Notes: generated by a model not told the origin, from the sequence alone. DNA of 64,000 nucleotides from Bryobacteraceae bacterium (GCA_030041495.1 JASHNT010000038.1:47509-111508); one strand, 5' to 3'; shown: positions 35,385 through 44,207, numbered from the stretch's first letter. Translations and numbers: made by a program.

Positions 35385-36392
35385 TCAGTTCGCCGCGCCG
35401 ATGCGGGCAGTGGCGCACTCTTCGGCGACCTTCAAAAAGTTCAGGACCTTGGCGTTGCCGACGATATACGGATTCGGGCCGGCAAAAGCCCCCTTGGCGA
35501 GCAGCGGCAGGTTGATTTTCGAATGGTCCCAATCGGTATGGTTGGTCAGGATAATATCCGCTCCGGCCTGTTTAGCGATCTCGCTGAATCGTTGCGCTGA
35601 ATGGATATATTTTTCGAGAGCATCGCGATTCGTATTCAGCCCGACACCGCCCCAGAGCGCCACAACGTGCGGCGTCCCGTGGTCCTTCGCAGTGAACACA
35701 CTCGAGATGGTGCCCGGCGTGTGACCGGGCGTGATGTACATTGTAACGGTGGTGTCGCCGAGCGTGAGCTTCTGGCCGTCGGTAGCTTCCATGTCGCGCT
35801 TCGGCTTAGTGCCGTTGGTTTTATCGAGCACATCCCAGTCTGCCGGGGACATGATCACTCGCGTGCCGAAGTGATCTTGAAGATACCGTGCGCCGCCGTC
35901 GTGATCCGGATGGGCATGGCTGACCACCGCGTACTTGATTTGGGCCGGATCCAAACCGAGCTTCTTCATCCCCTCCACAACCTCGTCTTCGACCGAATAG
36001 TCAAAGATCGTGTCGAGAACGATGATGCCCCGCGAGGTCGTGATCGCCCAGACCGAATACTCTGTCTGTCCGAAAAAGTAGAGGTTGTCGAAAACCTTAA
36101 CAGGCTCGGCATGCCAGGTGGAGCGATCCGGCGGCCCTTGCGGCCCGCGCCCGCGTCCACGCCCGGCGTTCTGCGCGCCGCCGCGACCTGGTGCCGCCGC
36201 ACCTCGCGCGGGTGCGCCCGGCGGTGTGCGTTGACCTCCCGGTCCTGGTCCGTAGCATTGAAAGTTGAACAGATTCTGGAAATCGTCGCCCGCCGCGGCT
36301 TTCGCGGCAGCGATGTGTGCGTCGGCGGTATCGGTTGCATCCTGAGCAAGCAAAGTTGAGAGCCCGAGCAGTAGGCCGAGCGTAATCTTCAT
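35385..36392 (-). CDS. Secreted metallo-beta-lactamase-fold hydrolase
   Basis: 335 residues from ATG 36392, with AGGAGG 3 bp upstream. Signal peptide LGLLLGLSTLLAQ, then a glycine/arginine-rich linker (GGAQNAGRGRGRGPQGPP, about residues 71-88), then the hydrolase domain: HAHPDH (159-164) supplies the zinc ligands H-x-H-x-D-H, GHTPG (223-227) the next His, and TNHTDWDH the last. The pattern resembles subclass B3-like proteins, but beta-lactamase activity cannot be inferred; many such proteins act on other esters or lactones. It converges with the AEC transporter. Confidence 0.85.
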   Translation of the reverse strand: MKITLGLLLGLSTLLAQDATDTADAHIAAAKAAAGDDFQNLFNFQCYGPGPGGQRTPPGAPARGAAAPGRGGAQNAGRGRGRGPQGPPDRSTWHAEPVKVFDNLYFFGQTEYSVWAITTSRGIIVLDTIFDYSVEDEVVEGMKKLGLDPAQIKYAVVSHAHPDHDGGARYLQDHFGTRVIMSPADWDVLDKTNGTKPKRDMEATDGQKLTLGDTTVTMYITPGHTPGTISSVFTAKDHGTPHVVALWGGVGLNTNRDALEKYIHSAQRFSEIAKQAGADIILTNHTDWDHSKINLPLLAKGAFAGPNPYIVGNAKVLNFLKVAEECATARIGAAN

Positions 36393-36517
36393 AAACCTCC
36401 TAGGTGAAAGCCAAGATTACATCATATGACCGGCGCAGTCTGTTCGTAAGAGCTCAGGAACTTTCCGGAATAAGCTAGTGTCCAATTTGCAGGCGCGGGT
36501 ACACGGAAGGAGAGACG

Positions 36518-37265
36518 ATGTTCGATCAGACCTTCGTGGATGGGGTGGGCAAGACGAATAAGAGCTGGACCGTGGCGGTGTCTTTTGCACTGGAATTTCT
36601 TGCCATCGGGGTGACGATCCTGATTCCGCTGATCTGGACCGGCGTTTTGCCGAAGGCTTCGCTGGTGAATATGCTGACCGCTCCTGCGCCGCCTCCGCCG
36701 CCTGCTCCGCCGCCGCAGCCGGTGCCGAAGATGGCCAGGGTGGTGCGGCGCGTGTTCGACGGCCGGACCCTGCAAGCTCCCCAAACGATCCCGACACAAG
36801 TGGTGTTTCTCAACGGCGAGCCGCTCGCGCCGCTGAATACCGGCGTTTCCGGCGGCCTAGACCTCGGAGGGAAACATCGGCGCAATGGGACCGCTTGCAG
36901 CCAACATAGGCCCGGCTCCGGTTGTCCCAGTGGTTACCCCTCCGCCCGTGCAAGAGCCGCCGAAGAAGCAGGAAGGACCATACCGTCAAAGCAGCGGCGT
37001 GCAGGCTGCCAGATGCGTGAACTGTCCGAAGCCGGTATACCCGGCGATTCTTAGGCAGGAGCGAATTCAGGGTACGGTCGTGCTCTCGGCGATCATCGCC
37101 AAGGATGGAACGGTGCAGAGACTCACCGTTGTTTCCTCGGCGAATCCGTTATTAATTTCAGCCGCCATCGACGCGGTAAAGCGGTGGGTGTACATCCCCA
37201 CCATCTTGAATCGGGAGCCGGTGGAAGTGGTCACCGAAATCACCGTCAATTTCGCCTTGCAGTAA
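36518..37265 (+). pseudogene. TonB-like energy transducer with frameshift
   Basis: The first frame (from ATG 36518) has a single N-terminal membrane helix (VAVSFALEFLAIGVTILIPLIW), a proline-rich stretch (APPPPPAPPPQPVPK) and reaches GGLDLGG. The second frame (NIGAMGPLAANIGP ... PVYPAILRQERIQGTVVLSA ... AAIDAVKRWVYIP) contains the TonB C-terminal domain and ends at TAA 37263-37265. Removing one A from the AAA at 36872-36874 joins the two into a normal ~248-residue protein. So it is a one-base insertion, real or an assembly error. Intact, it would couple proton-motive force to outer-membrane receptors. Confidence 0.8.
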
Positions 37266-37270
37266 GCCGG

Positions 37271-38185
37271 CTACTCGTAATACTCCGGCGCGATCCTGCG
37301 CTTGATGCCGGAGTTGTAGTCGTGTTGAATCCAAAGCGTGGCGTGATTCTTCTTCAGGAATTCATCGATCATCGCCCGGCTCTTGGCGGTCTGCTCCTTA
37401 TCGAAATCGAAGGAAGGGATCCGTTTATAAGTGATTTCCTCGTGATAGTGATACAGATCGCCGGACAGCAGGATCGGCCCGGTCTTGGCCAGCTTCAGGA
37501 ACAGGGATTGATGACCCGGCGTGTGCCCGGGAGTAAATTTGATCACCACGGTTCCGTCGCCGAAGACATCGTGATCCTCGCCGTTCAACACCATCGTCTT
37601 GCTCTTGGCCAGCGCGGTGAAGAAAGACGGATCGGCGACCGCTCCCAACCTCGGCTGATTCGCGGGCCGCGGCGCGAAGATGGCGTCGTAGTCGCCCTTT
37701 TGCACGATCCAGGTCGAGCCTGCGAACGCGTTCGCGTTGGCGACGTGGTCGCCGTGATAGTGGGAAAGCGCCAGGTACGTAACATCGGCCGGCGTGTAAC
37801 CGATCGCGGCCAACTGCGGCAGCAGAGGCCGATCCACAGTGAACGCGCCCTGCGTGGCCGGGGAAACGCCGTTCGCGAAGGCGCTGTCCGGAATCTCGCC
37901 GGTGTCCCACATCAGCGTTCCCTTGGGATGCACGATCAGAAAGCACGGCGTGACCATATTGGCGGTGGAGAGCTCGCCCGGCTTAAATCCCATGGAATCG
38001 CCGTTAGCAACGGTGATCTTGCCGCAATCGAGGACGTATAATCGCAGTGTCTTCGGCGGTGCAGGCTTGCGCGCTTGGGCAAATATGGAAGGGAGCGCGG
38101 CAAGGCTCGCCAGCGCGAACGCGGCCAACGCGAATCCCTTGCGGAAAACGAATCGGTTTCGACGGACCCTGTTTCGACAAATCAT
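37271..38185 (-). CDS. Secreted MBL-fold hydrolase, N-acyl homoserine lactonase-like
   Basis: 304 residues from ATG 38185 (frame open to 38221). A long basic then hydrophobic signal region (ALAAFALASLAALPSIFAQ) precedes LRLYVLDCGKIT, and the metal motif HYHGDH (about 142-147) with DHVANANAFAGSTWIVQ, then FTPGHTPGHQSL and SGDLYHYHEEI. This order is characteristic of the AttM/AiiA lactonase group of metallo-beta-lactamases, which open homoserine lactone rings; the true substrate is not known. It converges with the TonB-like gene, ending 6 bp from it. Confidence 0.82.
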   Translation of the reverse strand: MICRNRVRRNRFVFRKGFALAAFALASLAALPSIFAQARKPAPPKTLRLYVLDCGKITVANGDSMGFKPGELSTANMVTPCFLIVHPKGTLMWDTGEIPDSAFANGVSPATQGAFTVDRPLLPQLAAIGYTPADVTYLALSHYHGDHVANANAFAGSTWIVQKGDYDAIFAPRPANQPRLGAVADPSFFTALAKSKTMVLNGEDHDVFGDGTVVIKFTPGHTPGHQSLFLKLAKTGPILLSGDLYHYHEEITYKRIPSFDFDKEQTAKSRAMIDEFLKKNHATLWIQHDYNSGIKRRIAPEYYE

Positions 38186-38266
38186 GCTGGAGAGACTATC
38201 ACCACCGCCACGTCGCGACAACCGCGTGCCTGGGTCACCCCGAGAGACGTGACCCGAAAGCCTGGT

Positions 38267-39244
38267 TTACTTCTTCACGAACTTCTGCACGTTGCGATTG
38301 ACGGAATCCGCCACGTAGATCTCGCCCTTGGGACTCACCGCGACAAAATGAGCCTCGCCGAATTCGCCCAGCCCGTTGCCCGGTTTCCCCAGCGCCGCGA
38401 GAACCTTGCCGTCCAGGTCCAGTTTTAGAAGCTGGCCCGTAAAACCGTTCACCATGAAGATGTTCTCTTTGCCGATATCGAGGGCGCACGGCAGTCCGGC
38501 GTAATGGATCTGGCGAATGAAATTACCGTCCTGGTCGAAGATCTGGATGCGCGAGTTCTCGCGATCCGTCACCCACAGCAAGCCCTTGGCGTCGATGGCC
38601 AGGCCGTGCGCCACGTCGAACTTGCCCGGCTCAGTCCCTTTGCCGCCCCAGCTCTTGACGAAGTGCCCGTCTTTGTCGAACTTGAGCACCCGTGGATCGC
38701 CCCTGCCCGGCCCCGGCGTGTGCCCTTGCGTGACGAAGAAGTCGCCGTTGGCGGCGAAGGCGATGTCGTTGGGCTCGTTAAACAGGCGCGTACCCGCAGC
38801 CTCGTCCCAACTGCCTGCCTTGCCCTTGGTTCCTAAGGTCATCAGCACTTCGCCCTTGGGACTCAGCTTCATCACCGTGTTGGCGCTGACATCGGTGGCC
38901 CAGATGTTGTCGTCTTTGTCGATCCGCAAGCCGTGACTGCGCACGAACAAGCCCTGCCCGAACGTGCGAATGAATTTGCCGTTTTCGTCGAACTCGGTGA
39001 TCGCGTCCCGGCCCCGGCTCAGGACAAAAAGATGGCCGTGCGAATCGAACGCCACATCCGCCGACGCGCCCATGTTGACGTCCCCGGGAACCGGCAGCGG
39101 ATTGGGAACCGGTTCATAATCCAGCAGCGGAGCCTCCTGCGGAATCAGCAGCGCCGGGTTCGACGGCCGCTGCGCGAATGCCAGTCCGGTTGTCGCCAAT
39201 GCCGTCGCCGCGAGCGCCGCGGCTACAAACGCGCCCCGCCGCAT
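38267..39244 (-). CDS. Secreted NHL-repeat beta-propeller protein
   Basis: 325 residues. Signal peptide (AAALAATALATTGLAFAQ) then six or so propeller blades with NHL-type repeats such as SADVAFDSHGHLFVLSRG, SHGLRIDKDDNIWATDVS and FAVAHGLAIDAKGLLWVTDR-like units. The pattern resembles the peptidylglycine amidating-lyase-like group, but no catalytic residues can be assigned. The start codon lies adjacent to the stop of the upstream gene (TAA at 39245), so the two are coupled. Confidence 0.8.
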   Translation of the reverse strand: MRRGAFVAAALAATALATTGLAFAQRPSNPALLIPQEAPLLDYEPVPNPLPVPGDVNMGASADVAFDSHGHLFVLSRGRDAITEFDENGKFIRTFGQGLFVRSHGLRIDKDDNIWATDVSANTVMKLSPKGEVLMTLGTKGKAGSWDEAAGTRLFNEPNDIAFAANGDFFVTQGHTPGPGRGDPRVLKFDKDGHFVKSWGGKGTEPGKFDVAHGLAIDAKGLLWVTDRENSRIQIFDQDGNFIRQIHYAGLPCALDIGKENIFMVNGFTGQLLKLDLDGKVLAALGKPGNGLGEFGEAHFVAVSPKGEIYVADSVNRNVQKFVKK

Positions 39245-40153
39245 TTACAGCACCCCCGCCTTCTTCATCACCGCTTCACCCTTTCTGCGGATTTCCGCGG
39301 CGACTTCCTGCGGATCGCCGCGCTGCAGCTCCGGAATAAATAGCTCCACCGACAGCGCGCCGTCATAGCCCTTCTCGGCGAGCTTCCTCAAGATCCGCTC
39401 CAACGGAGCGATGCCGTCACCCGGAATCACGCGCGTGGTCTGCGAAAGCAATTCCCTCGGCATGTCGGGAGTATCGTTGAAATGCACGTGCCGCAGCTCG
39501 CCCGGCTGAAGCAGATCCAGATCCTCGAATTTACTCATGCCCGACCAGAAGTGGTAGCAATCCAGCATCGGATGCACGTTGGGATGCGCAGCCTCGCGGA
39601 TCACCTTAAGCGAAGTGGTCAGAGTGGAGATCAGCGTGGAGCTGCGCGCGAACTCGATCATCGCGATCAGGTTGTGCTCCTTGGCGACGTCGCCGGCCTG
39701 GCGGATCGCATCCGGGACGGTCTTGTAGTCTTCCGCCGTCACTCTGCGATTGGTCGTGCTGGGGCAATAGATCTTGCCCGTGCCGATAGTGGCGAACTGC
39801 TCGCAGCGCTGTTTCCACCGGTCGAGCTGCATCGCGAAGCCCGCGTTTTGATTCCAGAAATCCTGTAAAACGCTCGCCGCCGAGACCGCGGTCAGTCCGT
39901 TGTCGGTGATCACTCGCTTGGCCGCGGCCAGATCGTTGGTCTTCAGGAAATCGTCCAGAGCGCGGTCCGTGATCTCGACGTCTTTGATTCCCGCCTTGGC
40001 CCAACCCTCCAGGCTCTTCTGATATCCGGCGGCTTGCGAAGTGGTTTGGTGGATGCTGAGCGTCATTTTTGCGGAAGCCGCTCCAGCATGGGAAACCAAT
40101 CCTGTCAAGGGTGCAGCCAGAGGAGCCAGCAGAGCGGTGCGTCGGGAAAGCAT
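39245..40153 (-). CDS. Secreted sugar phosphate isomerase/epimerase-like TIM barrel
   Basis: 302 residues from ATG 40153. The N-terminus LSRRTALLAPLAAPLTG has a twin-arginine-like pattern, so export by Tat is possible. The mature protein is a xylose-isomerase-like TIM barrel (AP_endonuc_2 type): VEITDRALDDFL, IAMIEFARSS, HPMLDCYHFW and LRHVHFNDTPDMPR, with GALSVELFIPE at the end; the E, D/H and E residues would bind a divalent metal. The substrate is unknown. It is followed immediately by the NHL propeller. Confidence 0.8.
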   Translation of the reverse strand: MLSRRTALLAPLAAPLTGLVSHAGAASAKMTLSIHQTTSQAAGYQKSLEGWAKAGIKDVEITDRALDDFLKTNDLAAAKRVITDNGLTAVSAASVLQDFWNQNAGFAMQLDRWKQRCEQFATIGTGKIYCPSTTNRRVTAEDYKTVPDAIRQAGDVAKEHNLIAMIEFARSSTLISTLTTSLKVIREAAHPNVHPMLDCYHFWSGMSKFEDLDLLQPGELRHVHFNDTPDMPRELLSQTTRVIPGDGIAPLERILRKLAEKGYDGALSVELFIPELQRGDPQEVAAEIRRKGEAVMKKAGVL

Positions 40154-40216
40154 GAGCTTTACTATATCCTCTGCGCGGCACCGCATCAACCACGCAACAC
40201 ACCGCGCCGCCGGATA

Positions 40217-40423
40217 CTACAACGCCAGCCACACGTTCCACAACCCGAAGCCGGAAACCACTAGAGTGAGACCGCCTAAACCGATCCCCGCTACCCATCT
40301 CCTCTTGGAAATCGACTCACAGCAATGAAATGCGCAGAAGTAGTTGATGCCGGCACACAGCAGAAAAACGGTAAACGGATAGCTGCGGACGAGAAGCAGG
40401 ATCATCTCACCCATGGGTTTCAC
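40217..40423 (-). CDS. Small two-helix membrane protein
   Basis: 68 residues from GTG 40423, with AAGG 8 bp upstream. Two hydrophobic segments (ILLLVRSYPFTVFLLCAGINY and GIGLGGLTLVVSGFGLWNVWLAL) flank a short loop with Cys-Cys and basic residues. It starts 10 bp after the EF-hand gene and lies in the same direction as the porin and EF-hand genes, which supports a real gene. No family is recognised. Confidence 0.5.
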   Translation of the reverse strand: MKPMGEMILLLVRSYPFTVFLLCAGINYFCAFHCCESISKRRWVAGIGLGGLTLVVSGFGLWNVWLAL

Positions 40424-40433
40424 GGCGAAGACC

Positions 40434-40745
40434 TTATTTCCCGGTCACCGGCCGAGCCGGCCGTATCAGCGATTCCTCGAGTTCCTTCTGATCGAGCTCG
40501 CCGCTCTTGTCTTTGTCGAGCCGGTCAAATTCAGCCTCCATGAACTTCATGAATTCCTGTCTGGAAATCTTGCCGTTCTTGTCGGCATCCATGAGTGCGA
40601 TCAACTGCTTGACTTCGTCCTCGCCCAGCGCAATCGTGCGCTGCTGCTTGGGTACGACCTTGTCGGTTTTCTGTGCCGCCGCCCCGCCTACTGCCACGGC
40701 GGCTGCGGCAACTCCCGTGATGATCGAGATTCTCGTTTTTGTCAT
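40434..40745 (-). CDS. Secreted EF-hand calcium-binding protein
   Basis: 103 residues from ATG 40745, with AGGAGGAGCGG just upstream. Signal peptide (GVAAAAVAVGGAAAQ), then two good EF-hand loops: DADKNGKISRQE and DKDKSGELDQKE, each with Asp/Asn/Glu at positions 1, 3, 5 and 12. It probably binds Ca2+ in the periplasm. The gene lies 11 bp downstream of the porin gene, so expression is coupled. Confidence 0.85.
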   Translation of the reverse strand: MTKTRISIITGVAAAAVAVGGAAAQKTDKVVPKQQRTIALGEDEVKQLIALMDADKNGKISRQEFMKFMEAEFDRLDKDKSGELDQKELEESLIRPARPVTGK

Positions 40746-40756
40746 AACCGCTCCTC

Positions 40757-42532
40757 CTAAAACTTCACCATCAGGTCGGCGTCTATTAGCCACTCATCCT
40801 TGCGCAGGTCCGGAAACCAGACGCCGCCGTCATTGGCGCAAAGGCCCGGAGTCAGGGTCGTCGAGCCGGATGCCGTGCCGTCCATGCACGCGTATTGCGT
40901 GGGGAATCCGTTGTTGGTGCCCGGGGGAGGCGTCACACCGCCGGAGCCCGACCAATACGGAACGCTGGCATGGCGGTAGTCCCCCTCCACGCGGAACGTG
41001 AACCACTGCTTGGGCATGTAGTCGAACGTCTCGGAGAGGTCCCACGCCTTAAACTGATCGCCGGGATTGAACGTGAAGTACGGCGAGTTGATCGCCGCCG
41101 AGGAGGCGCTCTCTCCGTTGATTGGCGGAATCAGCACCAGGTAGCGGCCGGGGTTGTTGATCTGCCCGCCGCCGATGGTCAGAGCGAAAAGATCCTTGTG
41201 AAACCACATCCGGTTGTAGAGCATGTAGCCAACAAAGCTCTGTTTGGGATTGCCGTTCGAATCGTTGTGGCAGCTCACGCCGGCTCCGTACTCGCAACCC
41301 AGGTCGCCGGTGAAAGTGAAACCCATCTTGTCGATCGCCCGCTCGGGGTGATCGTAGTATTTGATCTCGATGCTGTTATCGGTATGCATGCGAGTCCGGC
41401 CCGGTGTATACAGGTCGTCCTGGCCAAGGGCATATTCGTTCGAAATCACGTTCATCCACGGAAACGGCGTGTACTTGATCTGTCCGCCAAGACCCTTGCG
41501 GGAGTTGGCCGACCCGTAAGACTGCCAGCCGTTGATGATCCACGGCTCCAGTTTCAAGTGCGGCGTTACGAAGAACTGCAGCCGGATGCCTTCGAAAAAC
41601 CACGGCGTGTTGGAAGATACGTAGGAAGGTTGATACGCCCAGTTGTCGAAGTTGTAGTAGCTGAATAGACCGACGTAGGACATGAAGATTCCCGCGTCGG
41701 CGTTGATGCCGTACATCTTGTCCCAGTGGTAGCCGCCATAAGCCTCAGCCATGTAGCGATCCGCGTCGGCGATGTCCCATTGGCCTTTGGAATAGCTGCC
41801 GTCATTGCGGATGGTCGCGGTCGAGTACATCCCGAACTGGCTCATGAAGCGCGCTCTGACGTTGTCCAGGTGGAAGTCGCCGCCCAAACCCAGTTGCTCC
41901 AGCTCGATTTCATTGGAGCGGAACAGTTCGCTCGATCCGCCCATCGAATCGTCCTTGGGTTTGTTGAAGTCGTAGGTGTAGGTAACGTCGGCGCGGATCT
42001 CCGGCGTGAAGAACTTAGAATCGAAGGCCACGTCTTTGTTGCGCGGGTTGCCGTTCAGCCAGGTCCAGTCATAGTCCGAGAACGGGGCGATTTTCTCCTG
42101 CGTCGCAGCCGGAGCCGCAGCCTGCGCTGGCGCTGCCGCTTGCGCCTGAGGATCAGGCGCTGCCCCCGGGGCCGGAGCCGCATCCGCGGTTTTGAGCGAG
42201 AGATCGACCCTACCCGCGGCGGGAGCGGTGATCTGAATCAGGGCCACGCCATCGGCATAACCGGCCTTGCTGGCGTTCACGACATATTGACCCGATTCCA
42301 AGTCGCTGAAAGTAAAAGTTCCGTCGCCCGCAGTCACGGCGGTGTGCACGAGAGCCTTGGCAGTTGGGCTGTCCGCCGTAATCTTGACGCCACCCAAAGG
42401 AAGCCCCCCTACATCGTGTACCATCCCGGTTAAGGAACCCCCCGGCATCCGTACGGTCGGCGCGACAGATTGTCCGCATAAAGCTAGGTTGGTCGAAACG
42501 GCCAACGAAACCACCAGAAGTCTTTGGATCAT
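40757..42532 (-). CDS. Outer-membrane porin-like protein with N-terminal CarboxypepD_reg-like domain
   Basis: 591 residues. Signal peptide; then a carboxypeptidase-regulatory-type beta domain (GSLTGMVHDVGGLPLGGVKIT ... GDGTFTFSDLESGQYVV, about 32-110); an Ala/Pro-rich linker; then a beta-barrel from ~150 rich in aromatic strands (FTPEIRADVTYTYDF, GGYHWDKMYGINADAG) and ending in the Phe (LMVKF) needed for outer-membrane assembly. The cargo is unknown. It is first in an operon with the EF-hand and small membrane genes. Confidence 0.78.
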   Translation of the reverse strand: MIQRLLVVSLAVSTNLALCGQSVAPTVRMPGGSLTGMVHDVGGLPLGGVKITADSPTAKALVHTAVTAGDGTFTFSDLESGQYVVNASKAGYADGVALIQITAPAAGRVDLSLKTADAAPAPGAAPDPQAQAAAPAQAAAPAATQEKIAPFSDYDWTWLNGNPRNKDVAFDSKFFTPEIRADVTYTYDFNKPKDDSMGGSSELFRSNEIELEQLGLGGDFHLDNVRARFMSQFGMYSTATIRNDGSYSKGQWDIADADRYMAEAYGGYHWDKMYGINADAGIFMSYVGLFSYYNFDNWAYQPSYVSSNTPWFFEGIRLQFFVTPHLKLEPWIINGWQSYGSANSRKGLGGQIKYTPFPWMNVISNEYALGQDDLYTPGRTRMHTDNSIEIKYYDHPERAIDKMGFTFTGDLGCEYGAGVSCHNDSNGNPKQSFVGYMLYNRMWFHKDLFALTIGGGQINNPGRYLVLIPPINGESASSAAINSPYFTFNPGDQFKAWDLSETFDYMPKQWFTFRVEGDYRHASVPYWSGSGGVTPPPGTNNGFPTQYACMDGTASGSTTLTPGLCANDGGVWFPDLRKDEWLIDADLMVKF

Positions 42533-42684
42533 GCAAACGATTTTGCGGAACCCTCCCTCAAAAAGGCATGAACAGTATTCCTCAGGAAGTTCTTAGGATG
42601 AAATGCATAAGCACTGTGTATTCAAATCTTTGAGAGGATCACGCGTCCAGGCTTTTATGAGTTCACTAAAAACTTTTGATAAGG

Positions 42685-42714
42685 AAAAGTCATAAAAAGT
42701 TATAAAAATCTAAG
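42685..42714. promoter_or_regulatory. Three 10-bp A-tract repeats in the divergent EF-hand/porin gap
   Basis: The sequence reads AAAAGTCATA, AAAAGTTATA, AAAATCTAAG, so A-tracts recur every helical turn, which should bend the DNA. It lies 83-112 bp before the ATG at 42797 and 153 bp from the porin start, in a 264-bp intergenic region that is unusually AT-rich for the window. It could be an UP-element or an operator. Confidence 0.5.
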
Positions 42715-42796
42715 GTAACACTAAAGATTCGGGAATCGTCAAAGACAGACAGAGGCTCCGTGTAGGGGCCTGACAATCCCGGGAGGAGGTCAGTTC

Positions 42797-43132
42797 ATGT
42801 TCAAGAATCAGCGAATTGGATTGGGCGTCCTGACGCTTGCCACATTGCTTGCCGCGGGAACAACGATCGATAAGGCTTGGGCGCGAGGGGAAAATCTCTC
42901 CCAGCCGCGCTCACCGCAGGCGGTTGCCGGGGATCAAGTCAAGCAACTGATCCTGTTGATCGATAACGGCAAGAATGGTACGGTTTCCGAGCAACAGGTG
43001 GTTGACCTGGTGAAAGCCGAATTTGCGCGGCTGGAGCACAACCGCAGCGGCCAAGTGGACGTACAGGACCTGCGCGATTCCGGGGCGCGTTCGGCAGGAC
43101 AGCCCACTACGTTTTCAAGCGCCGGCAAATAG
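42797..43132 (+). CDS. Secreted degenerate EF-hand protein
   Basis: 111 residues from ATG 42797 with GGAGGAGG 7 bp upstream. Signal peptide (LTLATLLAAGTTIDKAWA), then two EF-hand-like segments: DNGKNGTVSEQQ keeps several ligands, while EHNRSGQVDVQD lacks the first Asp. It aligns in layout with the EF-hand gene at 40434 (QVKQLI... then D-x-x-K-N-G then ...EFxRL), so the two are paralogues. Calcium binding is likely weaker. It is divergent from the porin operon. Confidence 0.75.
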   Translation: MFKNQRIGLGVLTLATLLAAGTTIDKAWARGENLSQPRSPQAVAGDQVKQLILLIDNGKNGTVSEQQVVDLVKAEFARLEHNRSGQVDVQDLRDSGARSAGQPTTFSSAGK

Positions 43133-43795
43133 TCATAGCCGCAGCTTGCCCTCGATCTGCATAACTTGCGGATAGAAGGACTCCTTCAGCGCAAGACGGC
43201 CGATCTGCGCGTAGAAGTCGACCCGCTGATCGTCCAAGGTGATCGCCTTGGTGCGCGGGAACAGGTAGAGAAGGGTGGCCAGGTTGCTTCCCACATCGAT
43301 CACGTCCACTCGCTGCGGCTTGATGTCGCGCCTGCCGTCGCGGCGTAGGGCGGCCCTTTCCCTCAGTTCCGCCACGAATCCTTTTTCCGTCTGGCTGACG
43401 CTCCGGACGATGGGAACACGGTACACTGCGATCGCATAACCGTCGCCATCAAAATCCAGCGGATCCGGCTCCTGGGCGCGCAATTCCGCGGAGCGAACCG
43501 GTAGCGCGCTTTCCCAGCGCACGGCGATCCAGCCCAGCCGGCCGACGTAAGCGCCTTCTTCCTTTCGCATTGTCGCTCCGCCCATGCGGCCGCTTTCCCG
43601 GCGCTCGTCTTCGTCTTCCGGAGGCAGCAGGAGCGGCGTCGCGCGCTTTACCCACGGCGAATCGGTAAGAAATTGCTGCGCGTCCTGCTGGGTCCAGGCT
43701 TCCAGAGGCTTGGTCTTCCAAGCCGCTTCTGCGGCGCACAGCGCGGCTGCCGCCAGCGCAGCGGCTGCCGGACAGAAGATGAGAATTCGCTTCAT
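43133..43795 (-). CDS. Secreted hypothetical protein with WTxxDAQQFLTDSPW motif
   Basis: 220 residues from ATG 43795 (AAAGGAAG 8-9 bp upstream). Signal peptide (CPAAAALAAAALCAAEAAW), then LEAWTQQDAQQFLTDSPWVKRA, a motif I associate with uncharacterised acidobacterial secreted proteins, and a beta-rich remainder (GRLGWIAVRWESALPVRSAEL ... YAIAVYRVPI). No catalytic residues are seen. The stop abuts the end of the EF-hand gene on the other strand. Confidence 0.65.
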   Translation of the reverse strand: MKRILIFCPAAAALAAAALCAAEAAWKTKPLEAWTQQDAQQFLTDSPWVKRATPLLLPPEDEDERRESGRMGGATMRKEEGAYVGRLGWIAVRWESALPVRSAELRAQEPDPLDFDGDGYAIAVYRVPIVRSVSQTEKGFVAELRERAALRRDGRRDIKPQRVDVIDVGSNLATLLYLFPRTKAITLDDQRVDFYAQIGRLALKESFYPQVMQIEGKLRL

Positions 43796-44071
43796 GATGA
43801 ACTGCTTCCTTTGCTTGGGAGCCGGCCGGTACTCCTCGGCCGTTTGCGAGAACAGGAGCGCCACATCTCGCACACGGCTCCGCCCGAAGCTCTGCCGTGG
43901 CCTGCACCCTGGGACGCCAGGATAATTGCTAAAGCGCCGTCCGCCCTCGGCGTCCGATTTTGAGGCCGTGGTTTGCAGGAATGCGGTAAGCCAACGCAGC
44001 GCCAGCACGAGCTTCATAAAGCGCCTAGATCCCAACTAGCTCCCAATGTTAACAAGGCCAGAATCCGGCAT
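43796..44071. other. Gene-free stretch between the WTxxDAQQ protein and the Gln-box kinase
   Basis: Together with 44072-44207 this makes a 412-bp gap. The minus-strand frame stays open to 44035, but the product has no signal peptide or recognisable domain and reads like non-coding sequence. Apart from the inverted repeat and AAAGTC repeats that follow at 44072-44131, nothing is assigned here. Confidence 0.5.
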
Positions 44072-44131
44072 GCATAAGAAAGTCATGAAAGTCTCGAAAA
44101 ACCGGTGTCCGTTTTTATGCCTTTCTTATGC
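44072..44131. promoter_or_regulatory. 11-bp inverted repeat with AAAGTC direct repeats upstream of the Gln-box kinase
   Basis: GCATAAGAAAG (44072-44082) and CTTTCTTATGC (44121-44131) are perfect inverted repeats 38 bp apart. Between and overlapping them is a 9-bp series AAAGTCATG, AAAGTCTCG, AAAAACCGG (44079-44105). The AAAGTCAT core also occurs in the A-tract repeats at 42686. Either motif could be an operator for the kinase gene starting at 44208. Confidence 0.5.
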
Positions 44132-44207
44132 GGCCCCCGCTATTACTTGAATCAGAATGTCCCGGCTATCGGACACCCTCGTCTTGGGGCGTGCGCGGAG
44201 CGCCTGA

